Shown piece by piece: positions 1 through 7,349 of a stretch of DNA of 12,628 nucleotides. A model generated the notes under the pieces. That model was not told where the DNA came from and ran no database searches. It was given only the letters and a program-made list of their open reading frames with translations. A program made the position numbers and the translations under genes. Every line of letters starts with the position of its first letter. Positions within the stretch are counted from its first letter, which is position 1. Location of the stretch: positions 1-12,628 of the forward strand of contig JABDKS010000637.1 in NCBI GenBank assembly GCA_013002105.1, given 5' to 3'. Origin of the DNA: Pirellulaceae bacterium (lineage in GTDB: Bacteria; Planctomycetota; Planctomycetia; Pirellulales; Pirellulaceae).

Positions 1-335
1 GGTTCGGACAGGCCGAGTGCCGCCAGCATTTGTGCGCGATCGGCCCCCTGAATCCACTGGCAGTCGTGATTGCGTTTGCACTTATTCTCGAACCCGGATG
101 GCAACTGATCGAAACTCGGGTCGGGTACAACTACGATGCGTGGTCCGTCCGGCTCGGGGGGCGAATCGGCTCGGTACCAAGTCGGAATCTGCCCCGACTG
201 GGCAAGTAACTTGGGATGCCAGAGCACCGTCCAACCCGCAAGTAAGCTACGAGCGTCAGAATCGTTAGCATCGGACGGAAAATCTTCGAGCGTCGCGACC
301 GGAATCAGGACACTGCACTCGTCAAATGGGGCCAT
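1..335 (-). CDS. N-terminal part of an unrecognised protein, cut by the left edge
   Basis: The minus strand is open from an ATG at 335-333 to the window edge, giving 111 complete codons with no stop, so the 3' end lies outside. The protein starts MAPFDECSVLIPVATLEDFP, continues with LLAGWTVLWHPKLL (residues 31-44) and PTWYRADSPPEPDGPRIVVV (51-70), and reads like a compact folded domain with no signal peptide or membrane segment. Hydrophobic spacing and codon choice look like real coding sequence, and the opposite-strand frames here are low-quality by comparison. The W-x-x-LWHP and WxRAD motifs feel familiar from conserved planctomycete proteins of unknown function, but I cannot name the family with confidence. 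There is no clear Shine-Dalgarno sequence before the ATG. It is transcribed away from the pilM-like gene across a gap of about 770 bp. Confidence 0.72.
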   Translation of the reverse strand, partial: MAPFDECSVLIPVATLEDFPSDANDSDARSLLAGWTVLWHPKLLAQSGQIPTWYRADSPPEPDGPRIVVVPDPSFDQLPSGFENKCKRNHDCQWIQGADRAQMLAALGLSE

Positions 336-1104
336 AGCGAGAGAAATATTTGACGTGTGAGTGGATTGATCCGTACAATGGAGTCAACGGCAAGTGCCCA
401 CGGAAACGCTTATCAGATGGCGTCTCCCAGGCTTCAACTGCCGTCTTATCCAACCTTTTCGTTTATCTACTAGTGATCATCTCGGTTTCGATTGGACCGT
501 GCCGATCACAACCCTCTGATCTGGTCATCGATTGACGTACAGGCAACGGTGCCGATCAGCATTTTTAAGTCTCGAATTCAGACCGTGAACCCCCAATTAC
601 GTGGAGTTAGGCGAGAATGTCGAGTAACCTGTAGTCATGTATCGGCGGGAGTTTACCTGTCAGCCAGCGGCCCACAATCGATCCTCGGTCGATTCAACGG
701 GCACGGATCGCTTGGCAGGTTGTCAGCGATACCAAATTATCAGGACGCGTCTTATCACTTTAAATCCCATGAACACTTCGTCACCGTTATCGGATCGAAG
801 CAACTCCCAACCCATTGTCGCCAGTTGTGCGACGACCGCCACACCAAGTACCCCAGCACCGAGTACCCCAGCACCAAGTAGCCCAGTACCAAGTACTCCA
901 GCACATCGCGTCGCGGTCGACATCGTACACCAGATTCACCAATCAAACGAGTTCGCACCGGTTGTACTGCAACACGGTGGGGCGAATTCACTTGACTTCG
1001 ATACAATCCATTTAGCCATCGCTCGTCGCCGCCCAACTCTGGAGTTTGGCATCGAGCGACGCTTGAAAAAACCATCCCGCTTTTAACCCGCAGTAGTATT
1101 TGCC
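336..1104. other. Long intergenic region between divergent genes
   Basis: This stretch of about 770 bp lies between the left-edge minus-strand gene and the pilM-like gene, so it must contain the start signals of both unless they are internal elsewhere. I see no convincing protein, tRNA or other RNA gene. Several frames are open for 60-150 codons on both strands, but they give low-complexity or unstructured translations. The best of them runs from ATG 769 to the stop ending at 1086 (105 residues). It contains a Ser-Thr-Pro-Ala repeat that only reflects the 15-bp DNA repeat at 845-904, and it ends 18 bp before the pilM-like start. I could not identify a credible -35/-10 pair. Confidence 0.5.
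845..904. repeat. Four tandem copies of a 15-bp unit
   Basis: Four adjacent 15-base units start at 845, 860, 875 and 890. The first reads CAAGTACCCCAGCAC; the others differ from it by one or two bases (CGAGTACCCCAGCAC, CAAGTAGCCCAGTAC, CAAGTACTCCAGCAC). There are no spacers between units. The 15-base length keeps frames open on both strands: Ser-Thr-Pro-Ala type on plus, Leu-Gly-Tyr-Leu-Val type on minus. This explains the spurious open frames here. It is a short minisatellite about 200 bp upstream of the pilM-like gene; no function is evident. Confidence 0.85.
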
Positions 1105-3273
1105 ATGGCAAGCAGTTCGTCCGTATGGGGAATCGAAATTGGACAATCGGCGCTCAAGGCGTTGCGATGTGCTGTCGTCGACGGCGAAGTCGTCGCTGAT
1201 GCGTTTGACTATATCGAATACCCCAAAATCCTCAGCCAGCCAGAAGCGGTTCCGGAAGAACTGATCGCTGATGCGATGCTGCAGTTGATAGAACGTAATG
1301 AGGCGATTACGGACAAGGTCTGCATCAGCGTTCCGGGTCAAAGTGGTCTGGCTAAGTTTTTCAAACCGCCGCCGGTTGAAGTCAAGAAAATCGCGGACAT
1401 CGTCCGTTACGAAGCACGACAGCAGATCCCGTTTGACTTGGCCGACGTGGTTTGGGATTTTCAGATGATGCCCGGCAGCATGGTCGAAGAAGGCTATGCA
1501 CTGGAAAGCGAAGTCGGTTTGTTTGCGATGAAACGTGAACAAGCCTACCGGCAATTGGCACCGTTTGACGATGCCAATGTCGAAGTCGACATGGTGCAGT
1601 TGGCCCCCTTGGCACTCTACAACATGGTTGCCTATGACCGCATGAACGAGCGGTTAGACACGGAAGTCTTTGACGCCGATAACCCTCCGTCATCGACAGT
1701 GGTCCTATCGATCGGTACCGATTCGAGCGACTTGATTGTCACCAACGGATTTCGGATCTGGCAACGAAGCATGCCGATTGGCGGTAACCACTTTACGCGT
1801 CAATTGACCAAGGACTTGAAATTAACGTTCGCCAAAGCCGAGCATTTAAAACGAAACGCCCGCGAGGCGGTCGATCCAAAGCTGATCTTCCAAACGATGC
1901 GTCCAGTCTTCAATGACTTAGTGACCGAAGTACAGCGATCGATCGGGTTCTTTCGCAGCATTGACAAGAAAGCCGAAATCTCCGATTTGGTCGTGACGGG
2001 TAACACGGTCAAGATGCCTGGCTTGGCTGCCTATTTGGGCAAGAACCTGGGATTCGAAGTCCATATCATGGACCGATTCCACCGACTCGGTGGCGATGAC
2101 GTCCTGTCGATCCCAACGTTCCGTGATAACGCGTCGACATTCGCCGTCTGTTATGGACTGTGCCTGCAAGGACTGGGGGTTGCACAAGTACACGCCAGTT
2201 TGGTGCCCCACGAAATCCTCCGCTCGCGGATGATTCGAGCCAAGAAACCATGGGCTCTCGTCGGATTGGCTGCCTTGCTGTTCGGTATGTCCGCGCACTT
2301 CACACTCACCCAACGCAGTTGGTCCACCAGTCACACCGATGTGTGGAAAGGTGCGACTTCGGCAGTGTCGAACATGGACAACTACGCGCGAGGGCATCGC
2401 GACACGGACGGCGACTTGAACAGCAAACTGGTTTATCTGGACACGGTCGGTAAAGAAGTCTCCGGGAACGTCGAATCACGTCTGACTTGGTTGGAAATTC
2501 AACGCGTGATCAACGAATTGATTCCACGCACTCCCTATCCAGACGGCAAAATACCCAGCCCCAAAGAAGTGCCGTTGGAAGACCGGATCGATTTCCACAT
2601 TACAGAATTCGATAACATGGAGTACGAGGAGTTGGCCAAGTGGTGGTCAGAGGATGTCGCGCGGCGATACAAGGAGGAAATGATTGACTGGCACGAAGTG
2701 AATAAACGCAAGATCGTCGAGGACGTCACTCAGACCGAAGAGCCCGGGCCGACAGGTCCCGGCTGGGTAATCCAATTGCGCGGATTCCATTACTACAACA
2801 GCCCCGAACGGATGGGCGAAGAAGGCAGTAACCACATTCGCAAATACTTGACCACGGCGTTTTTGGAAGCGCCGATCCGCGTGCCCGATCCAAATAACAA
2901 AGGTCAGATGCTGACATTCACGCCCGCGGAAATGGGCCTTTCCTATCCGCTGCTACTCGACGACACCAAGCCGGTGCTCACACGCGTGCCCAACCCGGAT
3001 TTTGACCCAGCGACCATGCCGCGTGGCCAAGCTGCGGCGATGGGGGCGGGGGTACCGGCGTTTGCAGCGGCCGATGGCGAAGAAGAAGACGATGAAGACA
3101 AGCCGGAACCACCGTTTTTTGAAGTCCTTCGACAGGACTTCGTTTTTCAGATCGTCTGGAAACCCAATACATTAAGCGAACGACTCGAAGCTCGACGCAA
3201 AGCGGCAGAAGAGAAGGCGGCGCTGGAAGCGAATCAACCCGTCGCAATGACGACGCCTCCAGCTGCTAATTGA
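1105..3273 (+). CDS. pilM: PilM-type actin-like protein with added membrane and extracytoplasmic domain
   Basis: The protein has 722 residues, about twice a normal PilM (roughly 350). Residues 1-370 are a PilM/GspL-type actin-like ATPase fold, with the phosphate-1 motif GIEIGQSALKAL (9-20), the PilM-typical IVRYEARQQIPFDLADVVWDFQ region at 99-120, the phosphate-2 motif LSIGTDSSDLIVT (201-213), GGNHFTRQL (226-234) and VVTGNTVKMPGLAAYLGK (296-313). A single membrane helix follows at about 382-402, preceded by RAKK. The remaining 320 residues should lie outside the cytoplasm. They include an acidic stretch (DGEEEDDEDKPEPP, 657-670) and a lysine/alanine-rich end. In type IV pili PilM is cytoplasmic and recruits PilN/PilO, whereas GspL of type II secretion fuses the same fold to a helix and a periplasmic domain; this gene has the GspL layout. 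It starts the three-gene cluster. The start at 1105 is the first ATG before the motif and lacks a clear ribosome binding site. Confidence 0.88.
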   Translation: MASSSSVWGIEIGQSALKALRCAVVDGEVVADAFDYIEYPKILSQPEAVPEELIADAMLQLIERNEAITDKVCISVPGQSGLAKFFKPPPVEVKKIADIVRYEARQQIPFDLADVVWDFQMMPGSMVEEGYALESEVGLFAMKREQAYRQLAPFDDANVEVDMVQLAPLALYNMVAYDRMNERLDTEVFDADNPPSSTVVLSIGTDSSDLIVTNGFRIWQRSMPIGGNHFTRQLTKDLKLTFAKAEHLKRNAREAVDPKLIFQTMRPVFNDLVTEVQRSIGFFRSIDKKAEISDLVVTGNTVKMPGLAAYLGKNLGFEVHIMDRFHRLGGDDVLSIPTFRDNASTFAVCYGLCLQGLGVAQVHASLVPHEILRSRMIRAKKPWALVGLAALLFGMSAHFTLTQRSWSTSHTDVWKGATSAVSNMDNYARGHRDTDGDLNSKLVYLDTVGKEVSGNVESRLTWLEIQRVINELIPRTPYPDGKIPSPKEVPLEDRIDFHITEFDNMEYEELAKWWSEDVARRYKEEMIDWHEVNKRKIVEDVTQTEEPGPTGPGWVIQLRGFHYYNSPERMGEEGSNHIRKYLTTAFLEAPIRVPDPNNKGQMLTFTPAEMGLSYPLLLDDTKPVLTRVPNPDFDPATMPRGQAAAMGAGVPAFAAADGEEEDDEDKPEPPFFEVLRQDFVFQIVWKPNTLSERLEARRKAAEEKAALEANQPVAMTTPPAAN

Positions 3274-3358
3274 ATCAAACCCAATCGATAACCAATAGCG
3301 ACCTGACCGTTTGATCGACCAGGTCACACCCGAATACTCACACCGTCACGAATTTGTT

Positions 3359-5188
3359 ATGGATCAACTCAAGAAGCAACTCGCTGTCATTCTTGACCAC
3401 GGTTTTTGGATCGGATGTGGGCTCGTGCTGCTCGGCTCCTTGGCCGTCTGGTACATGACAACCAGCGACTTGGACCAGCAGAACGATGCACAGGTCAGCA
3501 GCATTAAAACCAACGTCGGTAAAGTCAAACAACTCAGGAGCGAGTTGAGTGACCAACCCAACGAGACGTCCCATGAAGAAATGCAGAAAATGATCGACGC
3601 CCGCAAGGACGAAGTCGTCGCGGCATGGAGAAGTATTTACGAAGATCAGTTGGACATTCTCACCTGGCCAACGGAGTTGAAAGAAAGTTACATCGACGAG
3701 TTCCGGTACGTCCGTGACGAAACCACGGGACAATTGGACAAGACCCGTCGAAAGCTGCCGTTTGAGTCCTATGTCAATTTTCCGACCGAAGAAAAGCAAG
3801 AGGTCGCACCAACGATCTTGCGAAACTACCAGTACTACATTGGGAAGGTCTTGCCAGATATCGCAAAAATCGCCGATGCAGAATGGACAGCCGATTTCGA
3901 ATCCCAGACCGCTGGCGGTCCAAGCGACATGCAGATGTCTGGTGACGATATGGGCATGGGAACGGACATGGGAATGGGGGCGCGACAGGTGCCTGTCAGT
4001 ATTACGGGAATGGAAAAGCGACCGCTTGTGACCTGGAGTAGTAGCAGCCAAGAGGCCGTCTTGAGTGACCTGTTTCCATGGCGCGGTCGACGACCCACCA
4101 CCCTGGAGGTCTATTACTCCCAAGAAAACCTATGGATTCTCAAACAATTGCTCCAGATCGTCTCAACAGTCAATGGCGATGCAAAACAGCCGTTCGAAGC
4201 AAAGATTCGTGAAATCTATCAGCTCGCAATCGGCGAATCGGTGACGTTCGGTGCCGGGGTCATCCAAGAACCTGGGAAGGAAGCTGCCGCTGGCATGGAT
4301 GGAATGGATATGTACGGCGACATGATGGATGACATGGGAGACATGTACGGCGGTTCGGGCGGCGAGTTCGGCGGCGGAACCGCCGTCTCACTCGATCCCG
4401 GGGACAACCGTTACGTCGACACGACGAACAAGCCGATCACGGGTGCCGCTCTGCGTAGTGCGTTGTCCAGCAAACAGCCGACCGATGCACCGCTCGCCGT
4501 CGCAAAACGTGTCCCCGTGATGATGGCGTTGCAAATCGATCAACGTTACGTTCACGAACTGCTGGCCGCATGCGGTAGTGCCGCCTTGATGGTCGAAGTC
4601 AAACAGGTGCGTGTGTTGCCCAAGGGCAAGGCAGGCGGGGCCGGTGCAATGGACATGGGTCAAGACGACCAGAGCATGGGTTCGGATATGGGAGGAGATA
4701 TGGGAGGAATGGGCGGTGGCATGGGTGGAGGACCGGCGATGGCCGGCCCAGTCGAAGAATTTCCGCTCGACATGCGAGTCGAAATCTATGGACTGATCTA
4801 CTTGTACAATCCACCCGATGAAGAAGCGTTGGGAATTGCACAGGTGACTCAGGACACGCCGATCGACGGAGCGACGCCTCCTGCAGCCACGGCGACCGAA
4901 GATGCTTTGCCAGCACCGACCGCAACCGCGCCAGCCGCAACAGGTACACCACCAGCTGGAACCGCCCCGGCAACAACAGCTCCAGCTGGCACACCGCCTG
5001 CCGGGACACCCCCTGCCGGAACAACACCGCCTGCCGGAACAACACCGCCTGCCGGAACACCTCCAACTGGAACACCTCCAACCGGTACACCAGCGGCTTC
5101 GGGGCCTGCCACGACGCCACCTGCCACAACACCGCCCACGACGGGGCCGGCCGCGATTGGCACGCCGGCACCAGTCCTTCAGCCCTAG
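3359..5188 (+). CDS. Single-pass envelope protein with Met-rich tracts and Pro/Thr tail (PilO/GspM position)
   Basis: This 609-residue protein is not a family I can name. A short cytoplasmic start (MDQLKKQLAVILDHG) leads into one membrane helix at about residues 14-33, then a probable coiled coil at about 40-95. That is the layout of PilN/PilO or GspM, and the gene sits just after the PilM/GspL-like gene. Three Met/Asp/Gly-rich tracts lie at residues 189-210, 313-340 and 431-463, separating predicted folded segments such as RPTTLEVYYSQENLWILKQL and VPVMMALQIDQRYVHELLAA. A segment ending EIYGLIYLYNPPDEE comes before a tail of about 105 residues (505-609) made almost wholly of Pro, Thr, Ala and Gly. 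The frame is also open from a TTG at 3311, but ATG 3359 puts the basic residues directly before the helix and is preferred. An extracytoplasmic scaffold in a PilMNO- or GspLM-like complex is inference. Confidence 0.82.
   Translation: MDQLKKQLAVILDHGFWIGCGLVLLGSLAVWYMTTSDLDQQNDAQVSSIKTNVGKVKQLRSELSDQPNETSHEEMQKMIDARKDEVVAAWRSIYEDQLDILTWPTELKESYIDEFRYVRDETTGQLDKTRRKLPFESYVNFPTEEKQEVAPTILRNYQYYIGKVLPDIAKIADAEWTADFESQTAGGPSDMQMSGDDMGMGTDMGMGARQVPVSITGMEKRPLVTWSSSSQEAVLSDLFPWRGRRPTTLEVYYSQENLWILKQLLQIVSTVNGDAKQPFEAKIREIYQLAIGESVTFGAGVIQEPGKEAAAGMDGMDMYGDMMDDMGDMYGGSGGEFGGGTAVSLDPGDNRYVDTTNKPITGAALRSALSSKQPTDAPLAVAKRVPVMMALQIDQRYVHELLAACGSAALMVEVKQVRVLPKGKAGGAGAMDMGQDDQSMGSDMGGDMGGMGGGMGGGPAMAGPVEEFPLDMRVEIYGLIYLYNPPDEEALGIAQVTQDTPIDGATPPAATATEDALPAPTATAPAATGTPPAGTAPATTAPAGTPPAGTPPAGTTPPAGTTPPAGTPPTGTPPTGTPAASGPATTPPATTPPTTGPAAIGTPAPVLQP
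3923..3988 (+). repeat. Met-rich tract 1 of the 609-residue protein
   Basis: This stretch codes for residues 189-210, beginning SDMQMSGDDMGMG and continuing with a second DMGMG. It is low-complexity ATG/GGN/GAY sequence with Met at roughly every second to third codon. Confidence 0.85.
4295..4378 (+). repeat. Met/Gly-rich tract 2 of the 609-residue protein
   Basis: This stretch codes for residues 313-340, with MDGMDMYGDMMDDMGDMYGG followed by a Gly-rich end. It contains eight methionines, interleaved with Asp and Tyr. Confidence 0.85.
4649..4747 (+). repeat. Met/Gly-rich tract 3 of the 609-residue protein
   Basis: This stretch codes for residues 431-463, including MDMGQDDQSMGSDMGGDMGG and then MGGGMGGG. 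It resembles glycine-rich linkers but with a Met in nearly every short unit. Confidence 0.85.
4988..5083 (+). repeat. Tandem GTPPA/GTTPPA repeat in the Pro/Thr tail
   Basis: Six in-frame units follow each other: two 15-base units (4988-5002, 5003-5017) coding GTPPA, two identical 18-base units (5018-5035, 5036-5053, GGAACAACACCGCCTGCC) coding GTTPPA, and two 15-base units (5054-5068, 5069-5083) coding GTPPT. The perfect copies suggest recent slippage or duplication. The array also keeps the opposite strand open, giving false minus-strand frames. Confidence 0.88.
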
Positions 5189-5203
5189 CCGATTTCGGTT
5201 AGG
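5184..5203 (+). other. Small hairpin over the stop codon of the 609-residue gene
   Basis: CCTAGCCG (5184-5191) pairs with CGGTTAGG (5196-5203) around an ATTT loop. This gives eight pairs including one G-U wobble, and the TAG stop at 5186-5188 lies in the left arm. No strong U-run follows, so it is at best a weak terminator or an mRNA-processing/stability element between the second and third genes of the cluster. Confidence 0.3.
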
Positions 5204-5275
5204 AATTTGATTCGTTGTTTCCCTGATTTGCGTTCAACCAGCTAGCTCCCCTCTCTAATCAACCGAGCCTGTGCG

Positions 5276-7324
5276 ATGGATACTGACAAACTAAAAGAAT
5301 TCATGATCAGCCACGTCGAGAAAGTCGTGCTGGCTGTTGTCATCGGCGTATCAGGATTCATGATTTGGTCGGGACTTCAAAAAGAAGACATCACGAAGAT
5401 TCACCAGCCTGATTCCTTGGTCAACGAAGCCAACCAAGTCAAGGCAGCGGTGGATGAAGACCACAATGAGACCATTCTAAAAACTCGCCGATCCAATTTT
5501 GATATCACCGAACAGATTGCCAAGCGTCGAGCGCCGGTCGACCCGGGCGGCTATGGCATTCCCAAGACCTGGGTCCCGACTCCGCCATCCAGTGGGGTTA
5601 AACGCCAAGACCCCACCATCGCAGCGCCTCGAGCGTTGCGTGTCGAAGGTGTTTTGTGTTCGATGGCCTACCGCTCGAACACGGGCGAGTACGCATTGGC
5701 TGACTTGGAACCAGCCGAGCCTGTCGAAAAGGTCGAAAAGAAGGAGATCAAACCTAAAAAGTCGCGACGCGCCAGCCGCGAGATGGACATGATGGAAATG
5801 ATGGATCAGGGCGGCGGCGATGAGTATGGGATGGAGATGGACATGGGCATGGGGATGGAAATGGAGATGGGCGAGGGTACGACGTCGTCCGGCCCGACTC
5901 GAAAAATGGATCGTGAACACGATTTCGGGATGCGTCCTGCCCCCACCAAGAACCTCAAGACAGGCAAGGAACAACCACCGGTTCCAGGCGTGGGTTGGTT
6001 TATCGCAGGGACCGCGGTGGTTCCTTACAAAGAAATCTACGAATCGTATCGAATGGCATTATCAACCGCCGATCTCTACGATCCCGCCCGTCGCGACCGC
6101 CCGATGTTCCGCGGATACGAACTGCAACGCGCTGACGTGACCGATAAACCGGCCGACCAGCTTGACGATAGCGATTGGATCAAACGCGATGGACGGATGG
6201 ACGTCCGTGCCGATGCTGTGCTGATCTGGTCAGGCTTCGCGCCCGAACTCGTCTCCAGCGAATATCGCGTTGACAGCTACCTGACGATGTGGATCCCGCC
6301 GGTCTTGCTGGACGACTACTCGTCCTTTGCACTGCACCCACTGATCCCAATGAAAACACCGGCACAACTGGCCGCCGAAGAATACGAACGTCAACAGGCG
6401 GAGATTAATCCCGAACTGAGCGTCGATGACATCGAGTTCCTTGACCCAGACGACTCCATGGGCGCCGGTGGCGGCGGCTATGGCGGCGGCGATGATTACG
6501 GTGATATGGGAATGGATATGATGGACGAAATGGGGGACGACTATGGCAGCGGTGGTGGCGGCGGTGGCTACGGCCGAACGGTCGCGATCGAAGAGAATCC
6601 GGTCGATTACAAGTTGATCCGGTTTTACGACTTTGCCATCGATCCACGCAAAGACGATGATGCTCCCAAGCCGGGTCGCAAATACGTCTACCGCGTGCGA
6701 ATCTCGGTCAACGATCCGAACTTTCCACAAAACCCCGCATTGCAGCCCAAGGGCCAATCACTTGCTCGAGACGTTTACGATCGCTATCTGAAACTGGCCC
6801 AGCAGGCCGAAGCGACCAAAAAACGCTCGTACCAACGCTGGTCCGAATGGAGCCAACCGTCCGCTCCGGTTTCGCTGCCAGGACGCGAGAAATATTTCGT
6901 CGGCCCGGTCACCGCCCCACCTACCAAGCCAGCCAAGGTGGGACCGCGAATCGTCGACTACCAGGCGGAGCCGCCGAAGGCAAAGATGGTGCTGTCACAA
7001 TTTGATCTTGAGTTACGAACCTTCGTACCGATGCTGCTGGATGTGACCGAAGGCACCGTGTTGAGCGCGAAAGCGGAAAAGACCGATGTCGTCGATCCTA
7101 TCACGCTGGAGGTCAAGAAACTCGAATCGCCAGAAATCCGAAGCGCTTCTACCGTGATCGATATCGACGGTGGCGGTCCAATGAGTATCCAAACCGGTGA
7201 CGATATGAACGCTCCTGGTCTGATGCTACTGTTCGACCAGAATGGCGGGCTTCGCGTGCACGACGAAACGGGAGATCAGGAACTTTACCGCATCAAATCG
7301 TTTGCGGACGAACGCGGCGAATAA
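5276..7324 (+). CDS. Single-pass envelope protein with Met-rich tracts and a possible FnIII-like region
   Basis: This 682-residue protein is not a recognised family. One membrane helix near residues 17-35 (VLAVVIGVSGFMIWSG) follows a short charged start, MDTDKLKEFMISHVEK, so nearly all of the chain should be outside the cytoplasm. Two low-complexity tracts, residues 170-201 (Met/Glu/Asp) and 394-433 (Gly/Met/Asp), divide it into three segments. The middle one contains GVGWFIAGTAVVPYKEIYES and lies between the tracts. The last segment has YKLIRFYDFAIDP, then KYVYRVRISVNDP and RWSEWSQPSAPVSLPG, which resembles a fibronectin type III-like beta sandwich, although I cannot confirm the fold. It lies 87 bp after the 609-residue gene, and the shared anchor position and Met-rich tracts suggest the two proteins work together. 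The ATG at 5276 lacks a clear ribosome binding site. Confidence 0.82.
   Translation: MDTDKLKEFMISHVEKVVLAVVIGVSGFMIWSGLQKEDITKIHQPDSLVNEANQVKAAVDEDHNETILKTRRSNFDITEQIAKRRAPVDPGGYGIPKTWVPTPPSSGVKRQDPTIAAPRALRVEGVLCSMAYRSNTGEYALADLEPAEPVEKVEKKEIKPKKSRRASREMDMMEMMDQGGGDEYGMEMDMGMGMEMEMGEGTTSSGPTRKMDREHDFGMRPAPTKNLKTGKEQPPVPGVGWFIAGTAVVPYKEIYESYRMALSTADLYDPARRDRPMFRGYELQRADVTDKPADQLDDSDWIKRDGRMDVRADAVLIWSGFAPELVSSEYRVDSYLTMWIPPVLLDDYSSFALHPLIPMKTPAQLAAEEYERQQAEINPELSVDDIEFLDPDDSMGAGGGGYGGGDDYGDMGMDMMDEMGDDYGSGGGGGGYGRTVAIEENPVDYKLIRFYDFAIDPRKDDDAPKPGRKYVYRVRISVNDPNFPQNPALQPKGQSLARDVYDRYLKLAQQAEATKKRSYQRWSEWSQPSAPVSLPGREKYFVGPVTAPPTKPAKVGPRIVDYQAEPPKAKMVLSQFDLELRTFVPMLLDVTEGTVLSAKAEKTDVVDPITLEVKKLESPEIRSASTVIDIDGGGPMSIQTGDDMNAPGLMLLFDQNGGLRVHDETGDQELYRIKSFADERGE
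5783..5878 (+). repeat. Met/Glu/Asp-rich tract of the 682-residue protein
   Basis: This stretch codes for residues 170-201. It opens MDMMEMMDQGGG and contains MEMDMGMGMEMEMG; 12 of 32 residues are methionine. The many MxM and MxxM spacings resemble those of copper-binding Met motifs, but no cysteine or histidine accompanies them. Confidence 0.85.
6455..6574 (+). repeat. Gly/Met/Asp-rich tract of the 682-residue protein
   Basis: This stretch codes for residues 394-433, with SMGAGGGGYGGGDDYGDMGM followed by DMMDEMGDDYG and a run of glycines. Its composition matches tract 2 of the preceding gene. Confidence 0.85.
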
Positions 7325-7349
7325 GTAGTCGCTTTTCGAATCTTGTTAA

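Noticed and set aside
845..904. Tandem units as a possible CRISPR array
   Set aside because: The 15-bp units are directly adjacent with no spacers and no cas genes are nearby.
769..1086. Plus-strand frame of 105 codons ending 18 bp before the pilM-like gene
   Set aside because: Its most regular part only reflects the 15-bp DNA repeat, the rest shows no recognisable domain, and the opposite strand is equally open there.
3300..3325. GACCTG/CAGGTC inverted repeat after the pilM-like gene as a terminator
   Set aside because: The stem is only 6 bp with a 14-base loop and no T-run follows, so it is within chance.
3311..3358. TTG-initiated extension of the 609-residue protein
   Set aside because: It adds 16 residues without homology or a ribosome binding site; the ATG at 3359 gives the expected short basic start before the membrane helix.
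4599..5171. Minus-strand frames of 190 and 104 codons opposite the Pro/Thr tail
   Set aside because: They come from the codon periodicity of the GTPPA repeat; translations are low-complexity and the plus frame continues a clear protein.
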